A DNA stretch of 64,000 nt. Origin: an uncultured Collinsella sp. (GTDB lineage: Bacteria > Actinomycetota > Coriobacteriia > Coriobacteriales > Coriobacteriaceae). Below, piece after piece: positions 42,186 to 53,000 of the stretch. The position numbers and the translations under genes are program-made. The notes under the pieces were generated by a model. That model was not told the origin of the DNA. It saw only the letters and a list, made by a program, of their open reading frames with translations, and did no database searches. Numbering within the stretch: the stretch's first letter is position 1; each line of letters starts with the position of its first letter. The stretch lies in contig UQHS01000009.1 in the NCBI GenBank assembly GCA_900540845.1, positions 23,047-87,046 of the forward strand. Reading direction: 5' to 3'.

Positions 42186-43778
42186 ATGACTTGTGAAACC
42201 AACGCATGCCTGGGCGCCCAGGCCGACACGCTGCCGTCGCTGACGCTGGGCGAGCTTGCGAGTGATTTGAGGTCTCGCGGCGTCGATGCGCGTATCTTGG
42301 GCGATTCGTCGTGCTGCGTGAGGGGCATGGCGATCGACTCCCGGGCGGTCGTTGCGGGTAATTTGTTCGTGTGCAAGGGCGCGGCGTTTCGCCCGGCGTT
42401 TCTCGAGACGGCGGTGCAGGCCGGCGCGTCGGCGTATATGTGCGAGGGTGTCGGTTCGGAGCTTGGCGTGCCTTCGGAGCTGCTGGCGGCATCTCCGCTG
42501 ACGCCCGCGATCGTCGTGTCTGACGTGCGCCGGGCAATGGCGCTCGTGGCCCCCGCCGTGTACGACAACCCCGACCGATCCCTGCACATCGTTGGCATTA
42601 CGGGCACCAAGGGCAAGTCTACGGTTGCGTACATGCTGAGGTCCATCCTGAGGGAGGGCGGCATCGAGACCTCAATCCTGGGGTCAATCGAGACGGACGA
42701 CGGCTTTGTGCACGAGGAGAGCCACAACACTACACCCGAGGCGCCCGGCCTGTGGCATCATCTGCACAATACCGTTCGTGCGGGCCGCAAGCACATGGTG
42801 ATGGAGGTGTCGAGCCAGGGCCTAAAGTACGACCGGGTGCTCGGGCTGCCGCTCGAGATCGGCTGCTTCCTCAATATCGGTCGCGACCACATCTCGGGTG
42901 TCGAGCACCCCGACTTTGAGGACTACTTTACTTCCAAGCTGCGCATTTTCGAGCAGTGCGGGATCGCCGTGGTGAATGTGAATACGGAGCACGCCGAGCG
43001 CGTGCTTGCGGCGGCGGAGCATGCGGGCCGCCTCGTGACATGCGCCGTTGAGCGAGAGGGTGTCGCCGGCGATTCCCATGCGGCGTCCGTGGACTTTTAC
43101 GCAACGCATGTGACGTCAACTCCGCATGGCCTATCGTTTGATGTGCGAGAGTCCCAGTCGGGCGAGGAAGAGCATATCGTGCTCGGCATGCCCGGTTTGT
43201 TCAACGTGGATAACGCGCTGGCAGCCATCGCGATGGCGCGCCTGCTGGGAGTGGACTACGACGCCATTCGTATGGGTCTCGCTCAGATTCGCGTGCCCGG
43301 TCGTATGGAGCTTGTCTCCTCGCGCGACGGCAAGGTCTTGGCGATTGTCGATTATGCACACAACGAGCTGTCGTTCGAGACGCTGTTCAGGTCGGTCAAG
43401 GCGGAATATCCGAACCGCCACATCATCGCTTTGTTTGGGGCTCCGGGTGGCAAGGCGCAGGAGCGTCGTGAGGCGTTGCCGCGCGTTGCCGGCGCCTATG
43501 CGGATCACATCGTGTATACCGAAGAAGATCCCGCCCACGAGCGGGTTGAGGATATCTGCGACGAGCTCGTGTCCAACACGCCCGTCGGGGTTCCCTGCGA
43601 GGTCGTTCTCGATCGAGAGCAGGCGGTCACCGAAACGCTCGAAAAGGCTCTGGGGGGGGGTTGCCCCTCAATCGTCTTGCTTCTTGCGAAGGGGGACGAG
43701 GAGACGATGCATCGCGGCGACGATTACCCCGTCATCAAGAGCGATCTTGCCATCGCGCGCGAGGTACTGCTTCGCTAA
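42186..43778 (+). CDS. murE: MurE-like Mur ligase, copy 1
   Basis: A 530-aa cytosolic ATP-dependent ligase of the MurE type, which adds the third amino acid to UDP-MurNAc-L-Ala-D-Glu. The N-terminal UDP-binding domain has DSRAVVAGNLFVCKG. Central ATP site: GITGTKGKSTVAY. The TTPEA and EVSSQGLKYDR segments bind substrate. The C-terminal domain holds DYAHN and a specificity loop YTEEDPAHERVED, where diaminopimelate-adding enzymes have DNPR; an amino acid other than meso-diaminopimelate is therefore suggested. GAGGAGAC precedes ATG. A 9-G run lies near the 3' end. Confidence 0.87.
   Translation: MTCETNACLGAQADTLPSLTLGELASDLRSRGVDARILGDSSCCVRGMAIDSRAVVAGNLFVCKGAAFRPAFLETAVQAGASAYMCEGVGSELGVPSELLAASPLTPAIVVSDVRRAMALVAPAVYDNPDRSLHIVGITGTKGKSTVAYMLRSILREGGIETSILGSIETDDGFVHEESHNTTPEAPGLWHHLHNTVRAGRKHMVMEVSSQGLKYDRVLGLPLEIGCFLNIGRDHISGVEHPDFEDYFTSKLRIFEQCGIAVVNVNTEHAERVLAAAEHAGRLVTCAVEREGVAGDSHAASVDFYATHVTSTPHGLSFDVRESQSGEEEHIVLGMPGLFNVDNALAAIAMARLLGVDYDAIRMGLAQIRVPGRMELVSSRDGKVLAIVDYAHNELSFETLFRSVKAEYPNRHIIALFGAPGGKAQERREALPRVAGAYADHIVYTEEDPAHERVEDICDELVSNTPVGVPCEVVLDREQAVTETLEKALGGGCPSIVLLLAKGDEETMHRGDDYPVIKSDLAIAREVLLR
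43652..43660 (+). repeat. G9 homopolymer inside murE copy 1
   Basis: Nine consecutive G encode the end of Leu and Gly-Gly-Gly (KALGGGCPS), about 120 bases before the stop codon. At nine the frame is open. Gain or loss of one G would replace the last ~40 residues of the C-terminal domain. Confidence 0.8.
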
Positions 43779-43805
43779 ATCGTGCGCCGATGGGGGTGAG
43801 CGCGC

Positions 43806-45359
43806 ATGAGTAACATGCTGCAGCTTACTTTGCCCCTGTCGCACTATGTCGACTTGCTGCGTGGTGAGGGGCTGCTTAGGCAAAGCTGCGTCCCCGCACA
43901 GGACGACCGTACCATCGAGTGGGTGACGGATGATTCGCGTGATGTTCGCTCGGGAACCCTGTTCGTTTGCAAAGGTCGCGCATTCAAGCGCGATTACCTT
44001 GTTCAGGCGCTCGAGGCGGGCGCCGTCGCCTATGTGTCCGAGATCGACTATGGGATTTCCGTCGAGCGTGCGCCCTTGCTACTGGTGAACGATATTCGCT
44101 CTGCGCTTGGCGTGTTGGCGGACTCGGCCTACGGTCATCCTTCGGCTCGTGTGAAGACATGCGCGTTCACAGGGACCAAGGGAAAGACGACCAGCGTCTA
44201 TTACCTGCGTTCGATATTGGCGGAGCACGCGCGCAAGGCGGGGCGCCACGCCCCGGCCTATTTGACGGGCGTCGAGTTTGACGATGGGGTTGAACGCGGT
44301 GAGAGTCTGCTTACCACACCTGAGTCGTTTGTGCTGCAGCGCCGTTTGGCCCATGCGGTTCAGGCGGGATGCGAACACTTGGTTATGGAAGCCTCGAGCC
44401 AGGCGATGAAGTTCCGCCGGACACTGGGCGTCGAGTTCGAAGTGGGGGCATTCACCAATTTCGGTGAGGACCATATTTCCCCTATTGAGCACCCAACTCT
44501 CGAGGATTACTTTGCGAGTAAGCTCATCTTGTTCGACAACTGCAAGAATGCGGTCGTAAATAAAGAGATGAGCGTAGCCGAGGAGGTTCTCGCAGCGGCG
44601 CACGGAAGCGATCACATCGAGCGGGTTCTCACGTACGCTCTTGATGATGCCAGCGCCAATGTGCACGTTGAGTGCTGGGAGCGTCGTGGAATGACAATCG
44701 GAGCACGTGTGCGAATGCCGCGCGGTGTCGTTGATGTCACGGTTCCTTCCCCTGCAAAGTTCAATCTGGTGAATGCCTTGGGGGCTCTTGCGTGCGCCGA
44801 GGCGCTGGGTATTGATGCAGCCTGTATGACAAAGGGCCTCGCCGCGGCGCGCGTGCCGGGAAGGATGGAGCTGTACCCCAGTTCAAGTGGAGACATCGTG
44901 GGAGTCGTTGACTATGCGCACAACGGCATGAGTTTGGAGACGCTTCTGCTCGATTTGCGCGCAAGTTATCCTGATCGCGAATTCGCGGTGGTGTTTGGCG
45001 CCACGGGAGGCAAAGGGGTCGATCGGCGAGAGACTATGGGAATCGCCGCGGGCAAGCTTGCCGACCGGATCGTCATCACCGAAGACGATCCCGGCCCCGA
45101 AGACCCGGCGGTCATTTGCCAGGCCATCGCGCGAGCAGTGAGAGCTCAGTCAAACGACAATTGGAAGATCGTTCTCGATCGTAGCGAGGCGATTCGCACG
45201 GCAATTCGCGAGACAGAACGACCTGCCGTCGTCATCGTTACGGGAAAGGGCAACGATCCGTTCATGCTGCGCAACGGTATCCGCGAGCCCTACGAGCCCG
45301 ATGGGGATCAGGTGGTTCGAGAGCTTGAGCGCTGGGAGCAGGAGCGACATGTGAAATAG
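43806..45359 (+). CDS. MurE-like Mur ligase, copy 2
   Basis: A 517-aa paralogue of the preceding ligase, starting 27 bp after its stop. It keeps WVTDDSRDVRSGTLFVCKGR, the ATP loop FTGTKGKTTSVYY, TTPES, EASSQAMKFRR, DYAHNGMS and GATGGKGVDRRE. The specificity loop reads ITEDDPGPEDP, again not DNPR. One of the two may add the third residue (for example Lys or Orn) and the other may act on a related precursor or have another acceptor. The spacing implies co-transcription and translational coupling. Confidence 0.87.
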   Translation: MSNMLQLTLPLSHYVDLLRGEGLLRQSCVPAQDDRTIEWVTDDSRDVRSGTLFVCKGRAFKRDYLVQALEAGAVAYVSEIDYGISVERAPLLLVNDIRSALGVLADSAYGHPSARVKTCAFTGTKGKTTSVYYLRSILAEHARKAGRHAPAYLTGVEFDDGVERGESLLTTPESFVLQRRLAHAVQAGCEHLVMEASSQAMKFRRTLGVEFEVGAFTNFGEDHISPIEHPTLEDYFASKLILFDNCKNAVVNKEMSVAEEVLAAAHGSDHIERVLTYALDDASANVHVECWERRGMTIGARVRMPRGVVDVTVPSPAKFNLVNALGALACAEALGIDAACMTKGLAAARVPGRMELYPSSSGDIVGVVDYAHNGMSLETLLLDLRASYPDREFAVVFGATGGKGVDRRETMGIAAGKLADRIVITEDDPGPEDPAVICQAIARAVRAQSNDNWKIVLDRSEAIRTAIRETERPAVVIVTGKGNDPFMLRNGIREPYEPDGDQVVRELERWEQERHVK

Positions 45360-45467
45360 CATCGCTAAGCCGTGTTCCGTGCGCGACGCGGGCGGGCAAT
45401 TGTTGCCCTTGAGTACGCTCCAGGTCGTACAATGGTAGCGTACATCCGCTTGAGAGAAAGAGGGCTC

Positions 45468-46673
45468 ATGACCGCCGAGACCGCCGCCATGGCACCCGCC
45501 AAGGTCTACTACACCAACCTTCGAACGCACGGCCGCGAAAGCCAGCTCGACAAGCTCAAGCGCCTGATTCGCCGCGCCGGCATCGAGCAGATCGACTTCG
45601 ACAACAAGTTCGTCGCCATCAAGATCCACTTCGGCGAACTGGGCAACCTCTCCTTCCTGCGCCCCAACTACGCGCGCGCCGTCGCGGACGTGGTCAAGGA
45701 GCTGGGCGGAAAGCCTTTCCTCACCGACTGCAACACGCTCTACGTGGGCAGTCGCAAAAACGCGCTCGAGCACATCGACTGCGCCTACCAGAACGGTTTC
45801 ACTCCGTACGCCACCGGCTGCCAGGTGATTATCGCCGACGGCCTCAAGGGCACCGACGAGACGATTGTTCCCGTCAAGAACGGCGAGTACGTGCAGGAGG
45901 CAAAGATCGGCCACGCCCTCATGGACGCCGACATCGTAATCAGCCTCACGCACTTCAAGGGCCACGAGGGCGCGGGCTTTGGCGGCTGCATGAAGAACAT
46001 CGGCATGGGCGGCGGCAGCCGCGCGGGCAAGATGGAGCAGCATGCCTCGGGCAAGCCGAGCGTCGATGCCGAGCATTGCATCGGCTGCCATGCCTGTGAG
46101 CGCATCTGCGCCCACGGCGCCATCAGCTTCCCCACCACGCGTGAGCGCACGCTCAAGAACGGCCAGGTTGTGAGCACGCCCATCGCGAGCATCGACCACG
46201 ACCGCTGCCTAGGTTGCGGCCGCTGCATCGGCGCCTGCAACCAGGATGCCATCGAGGCTGACTATAACGCTGCTGCCGAGGTGCTGAACTACAAGATTGC
46301 CGAGTATACGCAGGCGATCGTGCAGGATCGCCCGAGCTTCCATATCTCGCTCGCCATCGACATCAGCCCCAACTGCGACTGCCATGCCGAGAACGACACG
46401 CCCATCGTGCCCGATATCGGCATGTTCGCGAGTTTTGACCCGGTCGCCATCGACCGGGCCTGCATCGACGCGGCGCTCAAGATGCCGGCGATGCCCAACA
46501 CCGAGCTCACCGACATGCGCGACAAGCTCGAGGCCTCCGGCGGCATCCCCGAGCACTGCGAGCATGACCACTTCAACATGACGCACCCCGACACCAATTG
46601 GCGTGCCATGATCGAGCACGGTGTCAAGATCGGCCTCGGCACCGACCGGTATGAGCTGATCGAGGTCAAGTAG
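45468..46673 (+). CDS. DUF362 protein with two 4Fe-4S ferredoxin motifs
   Basis: A 401-aa cytosolic iron-sulfur protein. An N-terminal and C-terminal DUF362 domain (KIHFGELGNLSFLRPNYARA near the start, GMFASFDPVAIDRACIDAAL near the end) surrounds a ferredoxin pair at about 200-265: CIGCHACERICAHGAI and CLGCGRCIGACNQDAI, eight cysteines for two clusters. It is probably an electron-transfer protein of anaerobic metabolism; partners are unknown. ATG 45468 has AAAGAGGG upstream; the longer frame has no ribosome site. TACAAT near 45429-45434 may be its -10. Confidence 0.88.
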   Translation: MTAETAAMAPAKVYYTNLRTHGRESQLDKLKRLIRRAGIEQIDFDNKFVAIKIHFGELGNLSFLRPNYARAVADVVKELGGKPFLTDCNTLYVGSRKNALEHIDCAYQNGFTPYATGCQVIIADGLKGTDETIVPVKNGEYVQEAKIGHALMDADIVISLTHFKGHEGAGFGGCMKNIGMGGGSRAGKMEQHASGKPSVDAEHCIGCHACERICAHGAISFPTTRERTLKNGQVVSTPIASIDHDRCLGCGRCIGACNQDAIEADYNAAAEVLNYKIAEYTQAIVQDRPSFHISLAIDISPNCDCHAENDTPIVPDIGMFASFDPVAIDRACIDAALKMPAMPNTELTDMRDKLEASGGIPEHCEHDHFNMTHPDTNWRAMIEHGVKIGLGTDRYELIEVK

Positions 46674-46697
46674 CCAATACGGATGCGTTTATCAGCG

Positions 46698-46733
46698 AAG
46701 GCCCGCATGACGGTTATGTTGTGCGGGCCTTTT
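46698..46733 (+). terminator. Intrinsic terminator of the DUF362 gene
   Basis: AAGGCCCGCA (46698-46707) pairs with TGCGGGCCTT (46722-46731) around a 14-nt loop, followed by TT. It lies 25 bases after the stop codon. Confidence 0.75.
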
Positions 46734-46998
46734 CCGAAACACGGTATGTTTTGAGCTTTTACTGCGGAACATGGGCTCGAAATGCCTAAAACTACCGGAT
46801 CGGCATCTTTGATTCATCTGCGAGATGCTTTTGTGTTTTACCGCTTGGCGGATTATATATTAAACGAGGGCCTTCTTCCCGTACTTCCAGTGTTAAGATA
46901 ACCGAGCTTATATAATGTGATCATTCTGCCGCTATATAGATTCTTACAAATTCGGTTACCAGCGCACGAACGTGTGCAAACGTAGAGGGGAAGCAGGT
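46734..46998 (+). promoter_or_regulatory. AT-rich upstream region of the adhesin gene
   Basis: Promoter-like AT-rich sequence with TATAAT at 46911-46916; the hexamer 17 bp upstream is a poor -35. TATATT at about 46854 is another candidate. No open frame of note lies here. It leads into AGGGGAAGCAGGT, the ribosome site of the phase-variable start at 46999. Confidence 0.45.
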
Positions 46999-47046
46999 AT
47001 GGTTGCGAACGAGAATCTGAACATTTCAGGGGGGGGGGCCTTCTAA
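46999..47046 (+). CDS. Upstream start frame containing a G10 tract (phase-variable N-terminus)
   Basis: ATG 46999 has the best ribosome site in the region (AGGGGAAGCAGGT). The frame reads MVANENLNISGGGAF and stops at TAA 47044-47046, immediately before the adhesin ATG at 47048. The run 47029-47038 is ten G. With nine (or twelve) G the frame would continue through PSKMGPRKSRGPIKAL into the adhesin signal peptide. With ten G it ends. The tract is therefore read here in the out-of-frame state. Confidence 0.7.
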   Translation: MVANENLNISGGGAF

Positions 47047-47047
47047 A

Positions 47048-50000
47048 ATGGGGCCTAGAAAGAGCAGAGGTCCCATCAAGGCCCTGTGCGCCATCATAGC
47101 CGCCGTCTTCCTGACGGTTGGAACCTGTGCGTATGCGGGCACGGCCCTTATGCAGCAGGTGGCACAGTTGCACGATTCGCAACGCGCCCCGCGGACGGGG
47201 ACCGTGTTCAAAGGCGAAGATACCGACTACACGTTTGCGTCTCAGGATGTCGTGACGCTCAAACTGAACTACCGCTACTCCAACACCGGCGGATTGGCGG
47301 GCATCGACGCCGCCGCTCCCCAAACGGTCGAGTTGCAGTTTAAGAAACAGGCCGATGGCACGTATCAGGCCACGTGGAAGTTGCCCACCGTCGAGGGCTT
47401 CCGCATCGTGCTGGATGCCACAGAGCTGAACAAATACTTGGTCAACCCGCCGACCGACGGCATGACTGCGGATGAGTTCGCAGAGGCCCTCGAACGCGGT
47501 GACTTCGACGTCGACATCGACCACAAGACCGTCTACTACTACCAGCAAACGGTCGACAGTGATCACAACCTGCAGAACCCCGCCTATGACAATCGCTACT
47601 CCGATGAATACAACAAGGCATGGAACGACGCCCGCTGGCTCAGGGTCGACGGCGCCGACGGCTACTATGCGGAGGCGGTGTGCGGCGACGACGCCACGCA
47701 TCCCGGCGACACTTCGGGCAACCATGGCGCAAACGCTCTGGTCAATCCCAAGATCGAAGTGACGCTGACCGCAGACCAGCTGGCAAGCGCCCGGAAAAAC
47801 GAGCTCGATATCACGGTGTACTATCGCCGTAATGCAACTTGGTATCTGGTGAAGCACTGGTTCCCGCGGGTGCTGTGCGGCCTGAGCGACGACGAGATCA
47901 CCGCCCTTCCGACCGAGGACAGAAAGCAAGTGGGCACCGAGGAATACGTCTGCCTGGACAAGGACACCCAGCAGGGGCGCGTGGGCGCTCAGACTCGCGC
48001 GACCGCGCGCACTCATACCGACAATGAAAACGCTGATGGTAACCCCTACGAGCTGGTTCAGCCAAACGCCTTCGCTCAGAAGCTGATCGAGAACCAGACC
48101 TCGGGAACCGAGACGACCGTCGACATCTACTATGCCCCCGCGAGCTCCTACCGCGTCATTTTCGACACGGATTACACCTATATTCCGCGCCAGCAGGTCG
48201 ATTTGGGCCACAGCGTCGATTTCACAAACGTCGCCAAGCCGAGCCGCACGGGTTACACGTTCGCTGGTTGGCGCTATCTCATGAAGGGTGCAACGGCCAA
48301 CGCCGACGGCACCTACGGCGATGACCAGTACATCCAGCTGGACGCGGACAATCCTGAGCTCACCATCGAGGGGACGACGATAGCCGACGCCAAGCTGGAG
48401 GAGAGCGGCGGCGTCCTCGCACTGCATCTGGTGCCCAAGTGGATTCCGGACACAACCCAGGTTCGCGTCATTCTTTGGACCGAGGATTTGACCGGTACCG
48501 ATGATGTGCAGGCGCTTGCCGAAGGCGGCAACGCGGGTGGGGATAGCTACTACACGCAGAAGTACACTAATTACCAAAAAGCTCCGGTGACTCATAAGCC
48601 GCAGCTGGGTACTACCGAGTCTCACTACAGCAACGCCCATAGCTTTACGATGGACGTGGAGACCGATTCTGCGTTGTTGAAGCCTGGTGGCAATAAGGAA
48701 CTGCTCGATGGCATCCAGTCTAAGGTGGCCGACGAGTTCAAGACCACCATGGGCAAAGCGAGTGAGCTCGACGTGGCTGATTTCTACTCCCAGGCGGGTT
48801 TCGAGATCGTGCATGAGGACGAGAGCGGAATCAACTACAATGCGACTTCTGCTTCCTCTGATGGCAAAACCACAATCTACGTCTACTTCACCCGCAATGT
48901 CTACGAGCTGCTGTTCACGTACTATGGAGGGGCCACTGTCGGCGGCAATCCTTCGGACTATTGCGTAGCCATCAACACAAACGGCTACAGCTACAGCAAA
49001 GGCGCGGCGGTTCCGGGCGGAATCCTCAACTTCGGCTACAGCGAAAGCCATAACGGCGGAATCGGCACTTATTACAGCAATGGATGGATGCGCGCCGACG
49101 TGGGCGGCGCCGCGGATATGCCCGTCCCTCAGACCATCACCATCCGCGCCAAGTACGGCGCGGACCTGCGCGACGTCTGGCCCGTTGCCCGGTCGAGCGA
49201 GAGTGTTGACAGCTTGGACAACTCTGGCGGTCGTGGCACTACGGCCAGGATGGTCTCGTGGGGAACGACCGATGGCAAGTACTGCGAGGGTGGCTTCTTC
49301 AACTCGGGCAAGTACAACGCCGGCGAGCCCACCATCATGGGAACGTACGCGGCCATGAGCTCCGAGATTGTCGCCGACCCGAAGCAGCCGGTGACGTTCA
49401 ACGAGTCTGGCCAGGTCGCCGGCTCCGGCCTGCGCCACAACCTGGTGGCCTACTGGTTCAACGGGAACATCAGCTACTACCGCAACAACCATTGCTTCGA
49501 GATTCCTGATCTAGATGTCTCCGGCATGGAAAAGATCAGCATCTACGATAACGACAAGTCCAACTCCAAGAACTTCCTGTATCTGGTGCCCATAGAAGAC
49601 ACGGCGGTCGCCAAATACGACTTCAATGATTTGATGCGGGTTTCGTACAAGAACGGTCAGATTAAATACGGTGATCCGGATGGCACGTACTACGCCGTAC
49701 GTGAGTATAACGACAAGAGCAACACCAAGTACTATGCGGTGGCCCGCCAGGTGGAGACGGTGTCCTCGAACTCTATCGAAAAGCAGAACCCCAGCGCGCG
49801 CCTGCACATGACTCGTGCGAACACCCATGCCGACCACAGCACGCGGTATGCCAACGGTGACGGTGCGTGGGACGGGACGACGTGCGGAACGGAGACGGAC
49901 CCCTACGACCTGTACTTCTACTACGACAGGGACCGCTACACCATCACCTACATGGCGCCCTCCAACAACTTCACGACGGGTAGCGAGGTGACGCTCGGCA

Positions 50001-53000
50001 CGGTCAGGCTGCCCTACGGCGCGCAGGTGACCAAGGACGCGTACGGCTACAAGCTGGATTACCAGGACACGAACGACACGAAGAATGGTGATGGCTCCAA
50101 CAAGTACGGCTGGGAGCTTAAGAACACTGATAACACCGCCAATCTTCCCTCTACGCCCGTTTGCCCCGACCGTGCGGATAACGGCACCAAGCCTTGGACG
50201 TTCAAGGGCTGGGCGCTCGGTCCCGCAGGTGTGAACATGCAGTGGACGATGAACGAGGACGCCGGCGGTGAGGCGCAGGCCGGCGATACGTTTGCCATCG
50301 ATAGCAACATGCGCCTCTATGCGATTTGGGATGCGCCTTCGTACAGGGTGACGTTCCATCTAAACGGTGGCACGATCGGCAACAGCGGCAACGACGTTGT
50401 CGAAAGCGTTCCCGCCAATAGGCGCTACACCTCCACCGAGGCGATTATTCCGCGTCCTCTCCGTGCCGGCTATACGCTTGAAGGCTGGTATGTGGCCGAC
50501 GGGAACGGCAACATCACATCTCCTGAAACGCCGTTCGATTTCGACCAGGCCATTGCGGAGGACAAACACGTTGCCGCTAAGTGGTCGGCGAATAGCACAG
50601 ATACATTCGATTACACGGTCTACTACGTGACGGGCAACCCGCTCGAGGCCGACAAGGGCAAAGAGCAGGTCCAGATCGCCGATGGAAACATCACGCCCGA
50701 CGGCGGCGAAACCTATTACGTGCTCAGCAAGTCCGAGCAAACAGGCCAGGTGTTCAACGCGGGCTCGACGATGGCCTTCTCCGCAAAGAATCAGGCGGGC
50801 TATGTTCCCAACGGGACGAGCAAGGTTCTCGAGCTTAAAAAGCTGGACGACACCTACAATGTTATTTTCTACTACGATCCCATCGTTGAGCGCCAACATA
50901 AAGTGCGCTTCGTGAAGGCCGGCACTGAGACAGGCGACACGCCCAAGGTCATCCGTGAGTTCACGACAAGCCCCTATCAAACGGTGACGACGCCCCGTCC
51001 CGCGGATGTGGAAAAGCTTATCGGCATGGGCTATACGCTGGTCAATAAGGATGGTAACAAGTATATCTCGGTGAACGATGCCTCCGTTCTGCAGTGGATC
51101 GATAAAGACGGCAACGCGCAGTCAGTGTCCGCCCTTGCGGGCGATAAGGTCCCGGGCGTCATCACATACCTGGTGCAGCCGATCAACTACACCGTTGCGT
51201 ACACCAACGCGGAAAGTTCGCCTGCCGCCGCCAACGGCGCCCTCAATGCCGTTACGGCACCGGAGGGGACGTCGGTGAATGGCGCCGCCGGCAAGAACCC
51301 GACCCAGTACACGGCCGAGGAGGGCTTCTCGGTGAAGAATCCCGAACGCGTGTGGGACGAGGAGACCAAGAAGTGGTACGTGTTTGACGGCTGGACGTTG
51401 GGTGACAAGACCGAAACCAATCCCAAGCATGATTTCCCCTCGACCAACAGCCTGATCGTCGGCGCCGGGACGGTCGGCAAGCTGACGTTCATCGCCAACT
51501 GGCGCGTAGACGACAGCGGGACTCTCGACGGCTCCACGAACCTGGTCGTTCAGAAGAGCATCGACGGTCGAGATTGGATCTCCGGCGACTCGTTCTCCTT
51601 CTCCCTTGCGGCCAAGGACGACGAGACGCAGCATGCCATTGAAGGGCACGAGGTCCTGCTTCCCGACACAACGACGGTGAAAATCTCCAACGAGACTGCC
51701 GACCACCAGGCTTCGTTCGGTAACATCACCTTCAATAAGGCTGGCACCTACACGTTTGCCGTGACCGAGGAGGTCCCGGCGGATAACGCGAAGATTCCGG
51801 GCATCGCCTATGACGATACCAAGCGGATCGTCACGGTCAAGGTGACCTCCGGTGCCGACGGCAAGCTGACCGTGGTACGAGTGGATGAAAATGACGCGCC
51901 TACTGTGGCTCCGCTCACGTTCACCAATACGTATAAGACGTCCGGCGCGACGTTCGACACCGGTCCCACCGCTGCGGCTGCGCTCTTCAACAAGGTGCTC
52001 GATGGCCGTGATTGGCTGGCGGGCGACAGCTTCCGCTTCGAGCTGACTCCGGTCGGCGGCGCACCCATGCCCGAGGACGCCGTGAACGGTGCGAAGACCG
52101 TGACGGTTACCGGCGCGGGCAAGAAGGATGGCGATCAGGTGGGCTTCGGCTTTGGCGACATCGTGTTCACCGATGCCGACATGGCCGAAGCGACCGCGAA
52201 CGCCGACGGCACGCGTAGCAAGACCTTCAGCTACCACGTCCAGGAACTTGGCGTTGACGGACGACCGGGAACCGGCGGTTCGAGCAATGGCGTCACGTAC
52301 ACCAAGGAGATGGCCACACTCAACGTGACGGTGACCGACGACCTCGAGGGAAATCTGACGGCGGCTGTCGCCGGCACCGTTGAGAACGGCGTGTTCACCA
52401 ACACGTACGAGTCCAAGGTCGACTATGGCGCGGCGGGCGGCTTGGCCATCACCAAGACTCTGAACGGCCACGATCTGGTGCTCGGCCAGTTCGGCTTCAC
52501 CGTGAAGCCGAAGGACGAGGCGACGGCGCAGAAGTTCGGCATCAAGCAGGGCGGCGAGGAGTTCACCAATACGCAGCCCGCGCTGAACGGCGATAAAGTC
52601 GTGGTGAAGCTGCTCGGCGGCGGCGTGGTGTTCAACCAGGCAGACAACGGCAAGACCTTCTCGTTCGAGGTGTATGAGAGCAGGAAGGGCGGCGCCGGCT
52701 ACGACAACGACGATACGCGCTACACGGTCGACATCGCGGTGTCCGACGATGCGAACACCGGCAAGCTGACCGTGACCACCAAGGTCTCCGGCGGCGCGGC
52801 GGGCGTAAAGACGTATACCTACGCCACGGGTGATGCTCCCGCCACCGGCGCCGCAAGCGCCGAGGTCCCGTTCGTGAACGAGTACAGTGCGACGGGCGAC
52901 TTGGGTGAGGGTGCCGCGGTGAAGATCGAGGCCGCAAAGACCCTGTCCGGTCGCGACCTTAACGCCGGCGAGTTCAATTACGTGGTGCTCGATGCACACG

